From assembly GCA_011192055.1 (NCBI GenBank), contig DUES01000202.1:1-11816 (forward strand): a DNA stretch of 11,816 bases, given 5' to 3'. Origin of the DNA: Dehalococcoidia bacterium (GTDB lineage Bacteria > Chloroflexota > Dehalococcoidia > Dehalococcoidales > Fen-1064). The notes beneath the pieces are model-generated. The model was not told where the DNA came from and did not search any database. It worked only from the letters and a program-made list of their open reading frames with translations. Position 1 is the first letter of the stretch. Each line of letters opens with the position of its first letter. A program made the position numbers and the translations under genes. Shown here piece by piece: positions 1-7,572 of this stretch.

Positions 1-1245
1 CGCCCTTGCATTTATGGAGTCTATGGCAGACCTGTAGGTGGTATGGCCCCTCGCTACGATACCTGTGTAGGGTGTATGCGGTGTACCACCGAACATCCTG
101 ACTGGGTTACGGTTCATCACAACCCCAAGTTCTGGAAATTGGGGGATTCTTATCTTACCGCGGAACATGCTGATGCTATTCACTATGAATCACAGACCGG
201 CAAGATTCCGGTTAAAGGTGCCGGTTACAAGGGGAAGTTCGGAGGAAAGGGTTGGGACGGTATGTGGACCGACATGTCTGAAATCGTACGCCCGACCCGG
301 GACGGAATCCATGGGAGAGAATTTATTTCCACGGTAGTCGATATCGGTCATAAACCATTATTTGTCTCATTCGATAACCAGGGAGTACCGGACTACAACG
401 AACTGAACATTATCAGCAATCCCATACCAATGCTGCTGGATATCCCTCCTGCTGCACTCGCATCAAAGAGATTATTCCAAATTACGGCCCGCGCAGCGGA
501 GGAAACTGAAACTCTCGCGATAATTCCTGTTGGCCAAATCAACGAATTTGGATTTGCAGGCGACCATATAGTACCCCTTGCGACGAAAACAGACCGGAAC
601 GAACTGCTTAAACTTACCAGAGAACCCCGAATGATTGAATTGACCGATTGGGACGATGCCTTCTCTGCAACCCTCAAATCACAGTTCCCGAACAGTCTGC
701 TCTGCCTGCGCCTTCCCGCAAACGATACATTTCAGGAGAAACTCCTTCGATACTATCAGGCCGGTGTACGTTTATTTCATCTTACGGTTGACTATCACGG
801 TCACAACGACTCCGGTGAGTTTATTCTTGACCTTATCCGCAAGGCCCACAAAACCTTCGTGGATATTGGCAAGCGTGACGAAGTAACCCTGCTGGGAAGT
901 GGTGGTATTATTGCCGCCGAACATGTACCCAAAGCAATCCTCTGCGGATTGGACGCCGTGGCACTGGATATAGTTATTCCTGTCGCCTTGCAGGCGAAAA
1001 TGATTGGCGAATGCATTAACCGGGAAACCTCCCAGCTACGCTTTTCCAGGGGCATACCGGTAGACTGGGGAGTGCAAAGAATCAAGAATCTCCTTGGTTC
1101 GTGGCGGGACCAGATGCTCGAGATACTGGGAGCGATGGGGCTGCGGGAAGTCCGCCGGCTTAGAGGAGAGATGGGGCGGGCCATGTTCCAGAAAGACCTG
1201 GAGTATGAGGCATTTAAGGACGTAACAGGTTATGCCAAGAAGTGA
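1..1245 (+). CDS. Glutamate synthase-like FMN-barrel paralogue with N-terminal ferredoxin-like cysteine cluster (5' partial)
   Basis: The reading frame is open from base 1, so the gene begins upstream of the window; the ATG at 43 lies inside the protein. 414 residues are visible. Near the start there is a cysteine at visible residue 3 and a CxxCxxC cluster (residues 22-28) followed by xxxHP where a ferredoxin would have xxxCP, so this looks like a modified Fe-S binding segment. The rest is related to the FMN-binding TIM-barrel of glutamate synthase: a GSGGI stretch, a KAILCGLDAVALD stretch and the C-terminal helices align by eye with the next gene's SGGVRTAYDIAKAIALGAD segment and C-terminus. 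The AKPGLGG, GGTGAAP and Fe-S cysteine motifs of a working synthase are missing, so it is probably an electron-transfer or structural partner rather than the catalytic subunit (inference). It overlaps the next gene by 14 bases, implying coupled translation. Family assignment is fairly sure; function is uncertain. Confidence 0.8.
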   Translation, partial: RPCIYGVYGRPVGGMAPRYDTCVGCMRCTTEHPDWVTVHHNPKFWKLGDSYLTAEHADAIHYESQTGKIPVKGAGYKGKFGGKGWDGMWTDMSEIVRPTRDGIHGREFISTVVDIGHKPLFVSFDNQGVPDYNELNIISNPIPMLLDIPPAALASKRLFQITARAAEETETLAIIPVGQINEFGFAGDHIVPLATKTDRNELLKLTREPRMIELTDWDDAFSATLKSQFPNSLLCLRLPANDTFQEKLLRYYQAGVRLFHLTVDYHGHNDSGEFILDLIRKAHKTFVDIGKRDEVTLLGSGGIIAAEHVPKAILCGLDAVALDIVIPVALQAKMIGECINRETSQLRFSRGIPVDWGVQRIKNLLGSWRDQMLEILGAMGLREVRRLRGEMGRAMFQKDLEYEAFKDVTGYAKK

Positions 1246-2545
1246 AGAAGAAATCCTCCGGCTGATTACGGAAAAACATACGAAATTCTTACGACAGGGC
1301 TTTCGTACATCATCGGAGATGAAATACGGTAAAATGCCGGCCCTGGGTGACTACCGCTGGACGGCCGACTTAATCCTTTCCGGTCGAATACAGGCCGATA
1401 CCGGCAGCCCCCCCACAAACGGCCTGGAATACCGTACAGGTAACTCCGGAGGCGGATTTGACGTCCTGGATTTCAACTTCATTGATAAAAATATGTGGGT
1501 GCCTGAAGATACGGAGATTGACACATCCATACCACTGAACGGCAGGCCCTATGGTCCCCGGATAAATATCCCCATACCCTTCTACGGTGGCGGGATGTCC
1601 TATGGCTCCATCAGCGAGCAGGTGATGCAATCGCGGGTTAGAGCGGCTGCAGAATGGGGTACTTTCATCTCGACAGGCGAAGGTGGCTATCCTGAATCCA
1701 TGGTGCCTTATAAAGACAATTTGATAACCCAGATAGCCACAGGGATGTTTGGCGTACGTGAACAGACGATTCAGTACTCACGTATTATCGAATTCAAATA
1801 TGCCCAGGGAGCAAAACCGGGATTAGGCGGACACCTGCTCGGGGATAAAGCTACAGAGTCGGTTGCCCGCATGAGGGAAACGGTACCCTGGATAAGTTTA
1901 TTTTCTCCTTTTCCCTTCCACTCGGTATATTCAGTTGAAGACCACAAGAAACATATTGACTGGATAAAGGCAATTAATCCTGAGGCACTGGTATGCGTAA
2001 AAGTATCTACCCCGACTGACATCGATATGGTGAGTGTTGGCAGTTACTATGCCGGAGCCAATATCCTTCAGATTGACGGGTCATATGGTGGCACCGGTGC
2101 CGCTCCTCAGATTGCGAAAAAGAATATTGCAATGCCTGTTGAACTCGCTATTCCAATTGTCCACCGTTATCTTTTGGCAGAAGGAATTCGCGACGAGCTT
2201 GTTGTTCTGGCAAGCGGCGGGGTAAGGACGGCCTACGATATCGCCAAGGCAATTGCATTAGGTGCAGATGGTTGCGTACTGGGTACTGCTGAGCTTATAG
2301 CTATCGGCTGCAGCCGCTGCGGGAATTGTGAAGGTGGCAAAGGCTGCCCGGTTGGTATCACCACCACTGATGAAGTCCTTTCGACATTTATTGACCCTGA
2401 ATGGGGAGCAATGCGTATCAGCAACCTCTACCGGTCCATACAGTGGCAATTGCGTGATATATTACGGCGGCTTGGTCTGACGAGTATCCGCCAGTTACGT
2501 GGAAGGCCAGACCTGCTGGTCTATACCGGCGATAAGGACGATTAA
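1232..2545 (+). CDS. Glutamate synthase FMN/Fe-S catalytic subunit (archaeal-type GltB central domain; GlxD/MgsC-like)
   Basis: 437 residues, about the size of the stand-alone FMN-binding synthase subunits of archaeal-type glutamate synthase, rhizobial GlxD and N-methylglutamate synthase MgsC. The barrel has the family signatures: GGGMSYGSIS (about residue 119), STGEGGYPES, QIATGMFGV, AKPGLGGHLLG, SPFPFHSVYSVEDHKKHIDWI, KVSTPTDIDM, GSYGGTGAAP (about 283-292), SGGVRTAYDIAKAIALGAD, then cysteines C360, C363, C366 and C372 before PVGITTTD. The canonical large subunit has CX5CX4C for a 3Fe-4S cluster; here a fourth cysteine is present. The expected reaction is reductive amination of 2-oxoglutarate (or a related acceptor) by ammonia channelled from the amidotransferase, in the cytoplasm. 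The ATG lies inside the end of the preceding gene with AAGGA upstream at a long spacing. Three bases separate it from the next gene. A role in N-methylglutamate or another amine synthesis cannot be excluded from sequence alone. Confidence 0.92.
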   Translation: MPRSEEEILRLITEKHTKFLRQGFRTSSEMKYGKMPALGDYRWTADLILSGRIQADTGSPPTNGLEYRTGNSGGGFDVLDFNFIDKNMWVPEDTEIDTSIPLNGRPYGPRINIPIPFYGGGMSYGSISEQVMQSRVRAAAEWGTFISTGEGGYPESMVPYKDNLITQIATGMFGVREQTIQYSRIIEFKYAQGAKPGLGGHLLGDKATESVARMRETVPWISLFSPFPFHSVYSVEDHKKHIDWIKAINPEALVCVKVSTPTDIDMVSVGSYYAGANILQIDGSYGGTGAAPQIAKKNIAMPVELAIPIVHRYLLAEGIRDELVVLASGGVRTAYDIAKAIALGADGCVLGTAELIAIGCSRCGNCEGGKGCPVGITTTDEVLSTFIDPEWGAMRISNLYRSIQWQLRDILRRLGLTSIRQLRGRPDLLVYTGDKDD

Positions 2546-2548
2546 CGA

Positions 2549-5128
2549 ATGACAGAGCCCGGACTTGTCGGAAAACTGATAAATTCCAGAAAGCCAATGA
2601 TCGGCTCGGAAACACAGCTCCTGACTCTCAATAAAGAGGCCGAGGGGGGTTGCGGTGTCATCGGTATCGCCTGCAGTGAAAAGATACGAGGCTTTCATCT
2701 TCTGCAGTCGCTGATTCAGATGCGGAACCGGGGCAATGGTAAAGGAGGCGGTATCGCAGCCGTCGGTCTCGTACCGGAAGAGCTTGGCATTGGCCGGGAA
2801 GTGCTGGAAAGAGATTATATCCTGACTATTGCCTACCTCGATTCAAGCAGCCGCCGGGAGCTTGAACGTAAATATATTGAACCTATCTTTGACGTTGATT
2901 ATATCCGCCCTGTACCGAGTATCGATGATTTCAGCAGCATACGGGGCATTGATGTGAAACCGCCGGAAGTCTGTATGTACTTCGTGAGAGTGAAGGCAAA
3001 GGCTGTTCAGGAGTTTCAAAAAGAGAACGCACTGGATATCAGTAAGGGTATTCCAGCAACGTTACAGAGTATTGAAGACGAAATCGTCTACCAGAATACC
3101 TACCGGCTGAACTATGAATTCTATGCTTCAAACAACGATAGCAAAGCTTTCGTACTCTCACATGGAAAGAACATGTTTGTGCTCAAAATGGTTGGGTATG
3201 GCGACGACGTTGTCCAGTATTACCAACTTGAGGATTTGCATGCCCATATCTGGATTGGACATCACCGCTACCCAACCAAAGGGAGAGTATGGCATCCGGG
3301 TGGAGCGCATCCATACGTCGGAATGCATGAGGCGCTGGTGCACAATGGGGATTTTGCCAACTACGCGTCAATATCCGAGTACCTTGCCCAACGAAATATT
3401 CATCCTCTCTTTCAGACTGATACTGAAGTCGCCGCTCTGGTGGTTGACCTGCTTCACAGGACGTACGGGTATCCCCTTGAATATATCATTGAATCTCTGG
3501 CCCCAACCATGGAACGGGACTTTACCCAGCTTCCTGCGGAGAAACAGAAGATATATAAGTTACTCCAATCAGTGCATATCCACGGTTCACCTGACGGGCC
3601 CTGGTTCTTCCTGATTGCACAGTCCGCACAACTTGAGCAGAAATTTCGGCTTATCGGTATTACAGATACGAGTATGCTACGGCCTCAGGTCTTCGCTCTT
3701 CAGCAAGGCCCGGTTTCCGTCGGGTTTGCTGCCTCTGAAAAGCAGGGTATTGATGCTGCCCTGGAGAGTCTTGCAGCAGAAGATACGCGATTCTGGACAC
3801 ATGCTGACCAATACTGGAATGCACGTGGCGGCAGCCACACTGATGGCGGCGCATTTATCTTTACCGTTCAACCTGATGGAGAACAGACAAAGCTTGTTTG
3901 TACAAACAAATTCGGACAAGAAATTTCATTCGATAACAATAGAAAACCATATCTGCCCGATAACCGGACCGGAAACTGCGTTTCGGATTTCCCCGAAGTA
4001 AAGGGAAATGATATTTCCGCCCACGGTCTTTTCAACACATTAGTGAGTCAACTCACAGAATGTGAATACGGCGGTGTTATTACCTTCCTGTCGAAGCTGG
4101 AGGAATATATTGATTCTGATGTCGAACGCACTCGTACCATTGAGACCCTGAAACTCTTGATAGACTGGAGGTACCCGACCGGTAACTTACGGCGCAGCAG
4201 TCTTGTTTCACTCTATGAAAAGACTCTGGTATCTGTCTGTGAATCCATCAGACAATCACCTTCAGAAGGCTATACGTATTTTATCAACGGTGAGGGACCT
4301 TCGGAGCCTATAAATACTAATCAGACAATAATAATCAACGCACGCCCATTCCCTCCTGAAGGGGAACGCTCCCTTGCCAGTGAAATAGTACGGTTGTCTC
4401 TGAGAGGTTTCCGTAAGTTTATTATTATCAATACTAAAGGCCACCGTTTCATTGGGAACGGATTCGGGCCTCAATCACATGACGTGCGTATCGATGTATT
4501 CGGTTCATCCGGTGATTACCTGAGTTCCGGCATTGACGGTGCGGAGATTATTGTCCATGGTAATGGTCAGGACCAATTAGCCCAGATAATGAAGGAAGGT
4601 AAACTCGTTGTCCACGGCGACGTCGGGCAGGCCTTTATGTATGCTGCAAAGGGAGGACAGGTATTTGTGCGGGGAAATGCAGCAGGACGTCCCTTGATTA
4701 ACGCAGTCGGTAAACCGCGGGTGGTTATTAATGGGACCTGTCTTGACTACCTTGCCGAGTCATTTATGGCAGGAGACCCGTTATCCGGAGGCGGTTTTGT
4801 TATACTAAACGGTATAACCAGCGACGATGATGGTAATATTATTGAGCTGGATACGCCTTACCCGGGAGGAAATTTATTCTCTTTGGCATCCGGCGGCGCC
4901 ATTTACATACGAGATATTTATGGTAAGGTCTCCGAAGACCAACTGAATGGCGGCAAGTTTACCGATTTTGTTGAAAATGACTGGACAATTATCAAACCTT
5001 ATCTTGAAGAAAACGAGCAACTATTCGGCATCCGGATATCACGCCTTCTGCAACGAGACGGACAGCCCTGTCCGCCAGATCAGATATACCGAAAAATCAG
5101 ACCGGCTTCTTTGAGAGAATTACAGTAA
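2549..5128 (+). CDS. Class II glutamine amidotransferase fused to GXGXG (glutamate synthase alpha C-terminal) domain
   Basis: 859 residues. Residues about 35-400 form an Ntn-type (class II) glutaminase: EGGCGVIGIA places the catalytic cysteine at C35, so a 34-residue propeptide must be removed to free it. Conserved stretches follow: MRNRGNGKGGG, HHRYPTKGR (from about H238), HNGDFANY (from about H265; the usual motif is HNGE-like) and QTDTEVAALV. Residues about 570-800 are the GXGXG beta-helix, with repeating glycine turns such as GNGFGPQSHD, IIVHGNGQDQ, LVVHGDVGQAF, VFVRGNAAGR and GGGFVILNG. In archaeal, rhizobial (GlxB/GlxC) and methylotroph (MgsA/MgsB) systems these two parts are normally separate proteins, so this is a fusion; the FMN barrel that sits between them in bacterial GltB is encoded by the preceding gene. 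It should hydrolyse glutamine and deliver ammonia to that subunit. AAGGA about 10 bases upstream of the ATG serves as ribosome binding site. It is the last gene of the operon in the window. Confidence 0.9.
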   Translation: MTEPGLVGKLINSRKPMIGSETQLLTLNKEAEGGCGVIGIACSEKIRGFHLLQSLIQMRNRGNGKGGGIAAVGLVPEELGIGREVLERDYILTIAYLDSSSRRELERKYIEPIFDVDYIRPVPSIDDFSSIRGIDVKPPEVCMYFVRVKAKAVQEFQKENALDISKGIPATLQSIEDEIVYQNTYRLNYEFYASNNDSKAFVLSHGKNMFVLKMVGYGDDVVQYYQLEDLHAHIWIGHHRYPTKGRVWHPGGAHPYVGMHEALVHNGDFANYASISEYLAQRNIHPLFQTDTEVAALVVDLLHRTYGYPLEYIIESLAPTMERDFTQLPAEKQKIYKLLQSVHIHGSPDGPWFFLIAQSAQLEQKFRLIGITDTSMLRPQVFALQQGPVSVGFAASEKQGIDAALESLAAEDTRFWTHADQYWNARGGSHTDGGAFIFTVQPDGEQTKLVCTNKFGQEISFDNNRKPYLPDNRTGNCVSDFPEVKGNDISAHGLFNTLVSQLTECEYGGVITFLSKLEEYIDSDVERTRTIETLKLLIDWRYPTGNLRRSSLVSLYEKTLVSVCESIRQSPSEGYTYFINGEGPSEPINTNQTIIINARPFPPEGERSLASEIVRLSLRGFRKFIIINTKGHRFIGNGFGPQSHDVRIDVFGSSGDYLSSGIDGAEIIVHGNGQDQLAQIMKEGKLVVHGDVGQAFMYAAKGGQVFVRGNAAGRPLINAVGKPRVVINGTCLDYLAESFMAGDPLSGGGFVILNGITSDDDGNIIELDTPYPGGNLFSLASGGAIYIRDIYGKVSEDQLNGGKFTDFVENDWTIIKPYLEENEQLFGIRISRLLQRDGQPCPPDQIYRKIRPASLRELQ

Positions 5129-5443
5129 GAACCGGGTAACGGACATCTCCTGTATTCCCAGGGCACGGTTCCCTATCTATCTGGTATCCATCATTGACTG
5201 TTACAGCCGGTATGTACTTTCCTGGTGACTGTCCAACACATTGGATACAGGCTTCTGTGTCGAGGTACTGGAAAGAAGGGCAGGCCGGAGATATTAAACA
5301 CCGAACAGAGTGGCCTGGTGCTAACCCGAATGGAAGGTACTTTCTTACTCGGCCGGAAGTGACCAAAGTCTCATTGACAAGCACCGGGGGTGTGCTACGC
5401 TGAGAGTAGGAAAATGCATTCAGTTGCACGAGGGTGTCGGGAA

Positions 5444-5523
5444 GATGTGGGAACTACCAGACCGGAGGGCCAACGGAATACGGCCGGACGGCGTTGGTAC
5501 TATTACGACGCCGCCGGCACATC
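5444..5523 (+). ncRNA. Candidate structured leader RNA / attenuator-like fold (unassigned)
   Basis: GATGTG (5444-5449) can pair with CACATC (5518-5523), closing a domain. Inside it GCCGG-a-CGGCGT (5483-5494) pairs with ACGCCGCCGGC (5508-5518) as an 11-bp stem with one bulged A; base 5518 is claimed by both helices. A competing stem, CCAACG (5470-5475) with CGTTGG (5492-5497), uses part of the same strand and cannot form at the same time. Alternative pairings of this kind are typical of leader RNAs. However, no known riboswitch core was recognised and no T-run follows the strong hairpin. Strand is assumed from the downstream gene, which starts about 110 bases later. This may be a leader, a remnant of a mobile RNA element, or chance folding of GC-rich DNA. 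Confidence 0.3.
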
Positions 5524-5527
5524 CGGG

Positions 5528-5543
5528 AATATTACGTAATATT
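5528..5543. promoter_or_regulatory. Perfect 16-bp palindrome AATATTACGTAATATT, candidate operator
   Basis: The 16 bases read identically on both strands with no spacer, centred between 5535 and 5536. This AT-only block (apart from the central CG) lies directly after the GC-rich foldable stretch and 88 bases upstream of the DivIVA-like gene. Its size and symmetry fit a binding site for a dimeric helix-turn-helix regulator. No regulator gene is nearby and no second copy was noticed in the window, so the role is inferred. Confidence 0.35.
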
Positions 5544-5631
5544 ATAAGGCAGGTGGTTACGGGTACTAGAAGCTTACAGGTTTGCCCTTCTTGGGATTAA
5601 TCAGCCGATATCTAGAGCCTGGAATACGATT

Positions 5632-6915
5632 ATGATTAATGGGAAGTTAGCCGACAAGGAAAAGACCGACTCCATAGACGAGTTAAAGCCACAGGAACTG
5701 GCGGAGCAGGGCCACGTGGAGTTGTTTGGAAGGGAATTCCGTATCGTTCAGAACGGTCTTGACCCGGAGGAAGTTGCCGATTACATCCGGAATGCCAGTA
5801 GCTCAACTGATGCTATCTTCAAACAGTTGGAGCAGTTCTCCGCGATACAAGCAGTAGCAAAAACGATGGATGAGTCGGTAGCTCGAGTTAAGCGGCTGGC
5901 GGAGAATGCTAGAGCACAGGCGGAGGCTGAAACCCGGCAGGAGAAAGCTCAGATAATGGAGGATGCAAAACTGCACGCGGCTGAGACCGTCGAACGGGTA
6001 ACGAATATCTGCCGTACCTCCCTTGACACTATCCACTCTGCTGTACTCGAAGATATCAGGGATGCCTTTGAAAGGACCAGGGAAACAGCGGCCAGGATCA
6101 TTACCGAGATGGAAGAGAATGCGCAGGCTGAGGTTGTGGCCCGGTTGGGTCAATCAAGCACGGATATCAAACAGCCTGAGGAGGGTGTATCGGTACCCGA
6201 AGCCGGTGACAGTGAAGATATTACAGCCGGGGAGAAAGAGGAAACTCAGGTCCAGATGGACAGTAGTCCCGACTTGAGCGGTCTTTACGAAAGCTGGGAA
6301 AAGCTGCGGGAGAGTGAGAAATTGCTCGAGGCTACAATCCGGGACAACTCTGCCAGCACTGAAGGCGAGGAACCTGCCGACACCACGGCTGTTTCGCAGA
6401 GCGAGACTGAGAATGACCTGCAAGTTGAGGATGGGAGTTATCCACAAGGCGAGGCAGCGCAGGAACTTGCCAACCAGGCTGATGATACAAAGGGTGATGA
6501 AGAGCAGGAGCTTTCTGCCGTCACGGCCGGTCCAGAGGGTGATAAGGAGAAGCATACACATGCCAGGGCAGCCGATGGCAAACCGGATGAGAAGGGCTCT
6601 GCTCTTTACAGTGGCGACGTGACACTGGTACTCCCGGAAGGAGTTCCGACATCGTGGTCGCTACACCTGAGACAGCGAATTCTTGAGACACCAGGCGTGC
6701 AGATCCTGTGGGAGTCATACTCTTGCGAAGACGGAAACAATCTGAAGCTGTCACTGAGTGAACCCCTGGCACTGCCCGATATGCTGCGGGAGATGCCTGA
6801 CGTGGTAAGAGTCACCGACCAAAGCAGTACCGGTGCTCACAAGCGCAAGGGGTTGACCTGGTTGTCCGGAAAACACCAGCAGCAGCAGACTCTCGTGATA
6901 GAGCTTGGTATATAA
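5632..6915 (+). CDS. DivIVA-like coiled-coil protein with acidic linker and C-terminal alpha/beta domain
   Basis: 427 residues, no signal peptide and no membrane segment, so probably cytoplasmic. Residues about 30-55 (LFGREFRIVQNGLDPEEVADYI) resemble the N-terminal DivIVA signature, in which a short strand is followed by G-[YL]-x-x-x-x-V-x-x-[FY]-[LI]. Residues about 60-170 are a long alanine/glutamate-rich helix with heptad character, as expected for a coiled coil. Residues about 170-305 are acidic and low in complexity, rich in Glu, Asp, Ser and Thr, and likely disordered. Residues about 309-375 (GDVTLVLPEGV..., LRQRILETPGVQILWESYS, NLKLSLSEPLALPDML) show a beta-alpha-beta rhythm like a small ferredoxin-fold domain. 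DivIVA relatives mark membrane curvature, septa or poles; the C-terminal domain is not part of classical DivIVA. The ATG has only a weak TGGA upstream. It stands alone, convergent with the next gene. The DivIVA link is by eye; exact function unknown. Confidence 0.7.
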   Translation: MINGKLADKEKTDSIDELKPQELAEQGHVELFGREFRIVQNGLDPEEVADYIRNASSSTDAIFKQLEQFSAIQAVAKTMDESVARVKRLAENARAQAEAETRQEKAQIMEDAKLHAAETVERVTNICRTSLDTIHSAVLEDIRDAFERTRETAARIITEMEENAQAEVVARLGQSSTDIKQPEEGVSVPEAGDSEDITAGEKEETQVQMDSSPDLSGLYESWEKLRESEKLLEATIRDNSASTEGEEPADTTAVSQSETENDLQVEDGSYPQGEAAQELANQADDTKGDEEQELSAVTAGPEGDKEKHTHARAADGKPDEKGSALYSGDVTLVLPEGVPTSWSLHLRQRILETPGVQILWESYSCEDGNNLKLSLSEPLALPDMLREMPDVVRVTDQSSTGAHKRKGLTWLSGKHQQQQTLVIELGI

Positions 6916-6920
6916 CCAAG
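6904..6920. terminator. Weak hairpin at the end of the DivIVA-like gene
   Basis: CTTGGT (6904-6909) and ACCAAG (6915-6920) form a 6-bp stem with a 5-base loop that overlaps the stop codon. It lies between convergent genes, where a terminator would be expected, but no T-run follows on either strand. This is at best a weak candidate. Confidence 0.2.
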
Positions 6921-7035
6921 GTGGTCCGGACTTAACCTGACATTCCCTTTCTCTATCTTGTTTAATTTATCCGAAATATCAGATTAATTCTGGATTAACC
7001 GGTATCTCAACGTCTGCGAACTGCACGCAGGATCA

Positions 7036-7572
7036 TCACTTGGCATAGTTGGGGAATCCGCCAATCTCACCTTCAAGTTGCATGATTCGTGTCTCGGCCT
7101 TGCCTGACTTGATACTAATGAAGCCCACGGTGCCCAGTATATAATCATAACGCGGGAAAGTCGGGCTACCCGGATTTATTCGTATTGTACCATTGTGGTC
7201 TTCCAGCTTGCTGCGATGAGTGTGGCCGTAAACAATGATATCCGGGGGTTTCTTCCTGGCGTCCTCCCATTCTCCATAATGTGACATCCAGATAGTAACA
7301 CCTTCTACCGTGATTGTCTGGGTGTGTTTCACACGCCTGTCGATTGTTGTTTCGAAGGGGTCGTCATCGCCTTCGGTCGCCAGTACCGGCGCTATGGTCT
7401 CCAATTGGTCCAGTATGGGAAGGCTGTAAACGTCCCCGGCGTGAAGGATAAGGTCAACACCTCTGAAGGCCTCTCTAATCTGGAGCGGGAGTTCCGATGA
7501 AGTTAGAGTACTGAGGCTGACATTATGGCCGGAAATACGTACATGGGTGTCTGAAAGCAATCCAATTAACAC
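7036..7572 (-). CDS. Calcineurin-like metallophosphoesterase (YfcE/MJ0936-type)
   Basis: 178 residues, typical for the small YfcE/MJ0936 phosphodiesterase family. Metal-binding motifs in order: SDTH (D8, H10), HAGDV (D47), EGDDD where relatives have GN-x-D (position 69 is Asp instead of Asn), SHYG (H98; usually TH-G-H-like), GHTH (H117, H119) and the NPGSPTFPR end motif of the family. Two metal ions would be held by these residues and a phosphoester hydrolysed; the natural substrate is not predictable. The start is GTG (complement of 7570-7572), chosen because the frame begins MLIGLLSDTH as in homologues; GGTAG and GGAG on the minus strand lie just upstream. A good promoter sits at 7654-7682. 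It is convergent with the DivIVA-like gene and is probably monocistronic. Confidence 0.9.
   Translation of the reverse strand: MLIGLLSDTHVRISGHNVSLSTLTSSELPLQIREAFRGVDLILHAGDVYSLPILDQLETIAPVLATEGDDDPFETTIDRRVKHTQTITVEGVTIWMSHYGEWEDARKKPPDIIVYGHTHRSKLEDHNGTIRINPGSPTFPRYDYILGTVGFISIKSGKAETRIMQLEGEIGGFPNYAK

Larger units (their letters stand above)
5129..5631. other. Intergenic region without a convincing gene
   Basis: About 500 bases between the glutamate synthase operon and the DivIVA-like gene. The only open frame on the plus strand (5194-5403) has no recognisable domain or ribosome binding site; it ends in TGA with a TAG two codons later. Just after the operon stop, GAACCG (5129-5134) can pair with CGGTTC (5166-5171), but there is no T-run, so a classical terminator is not clear. 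A short hairpin CTAC/GTAG (5395-5398/5406-5409) has the loop GCTGAGA. From about 5440 to 5545 the sequence is strongly self-complementary; see the separate entries. Base composition in the second half is GC-rich and looks RNA-like rather than coding. Confidence 0.6.

Noticed and set aside
5194..5403. 69-codon open frame after the glutamate synthase operon
   Set aside because: No recognised domain or ribosome binding site, ends in TGA with another stop two codons later; it lies next to a structured non-coding stretch.
5391..5410. GGGGGTG...GCTGAGA resembling the start of a TPP riboswitch
   Set aside because: The second half of the TPP core (ACCC..GAACCTGAT and the TAATxCC..GGGA part) is absent and the downstream gene is not thiamine-related.
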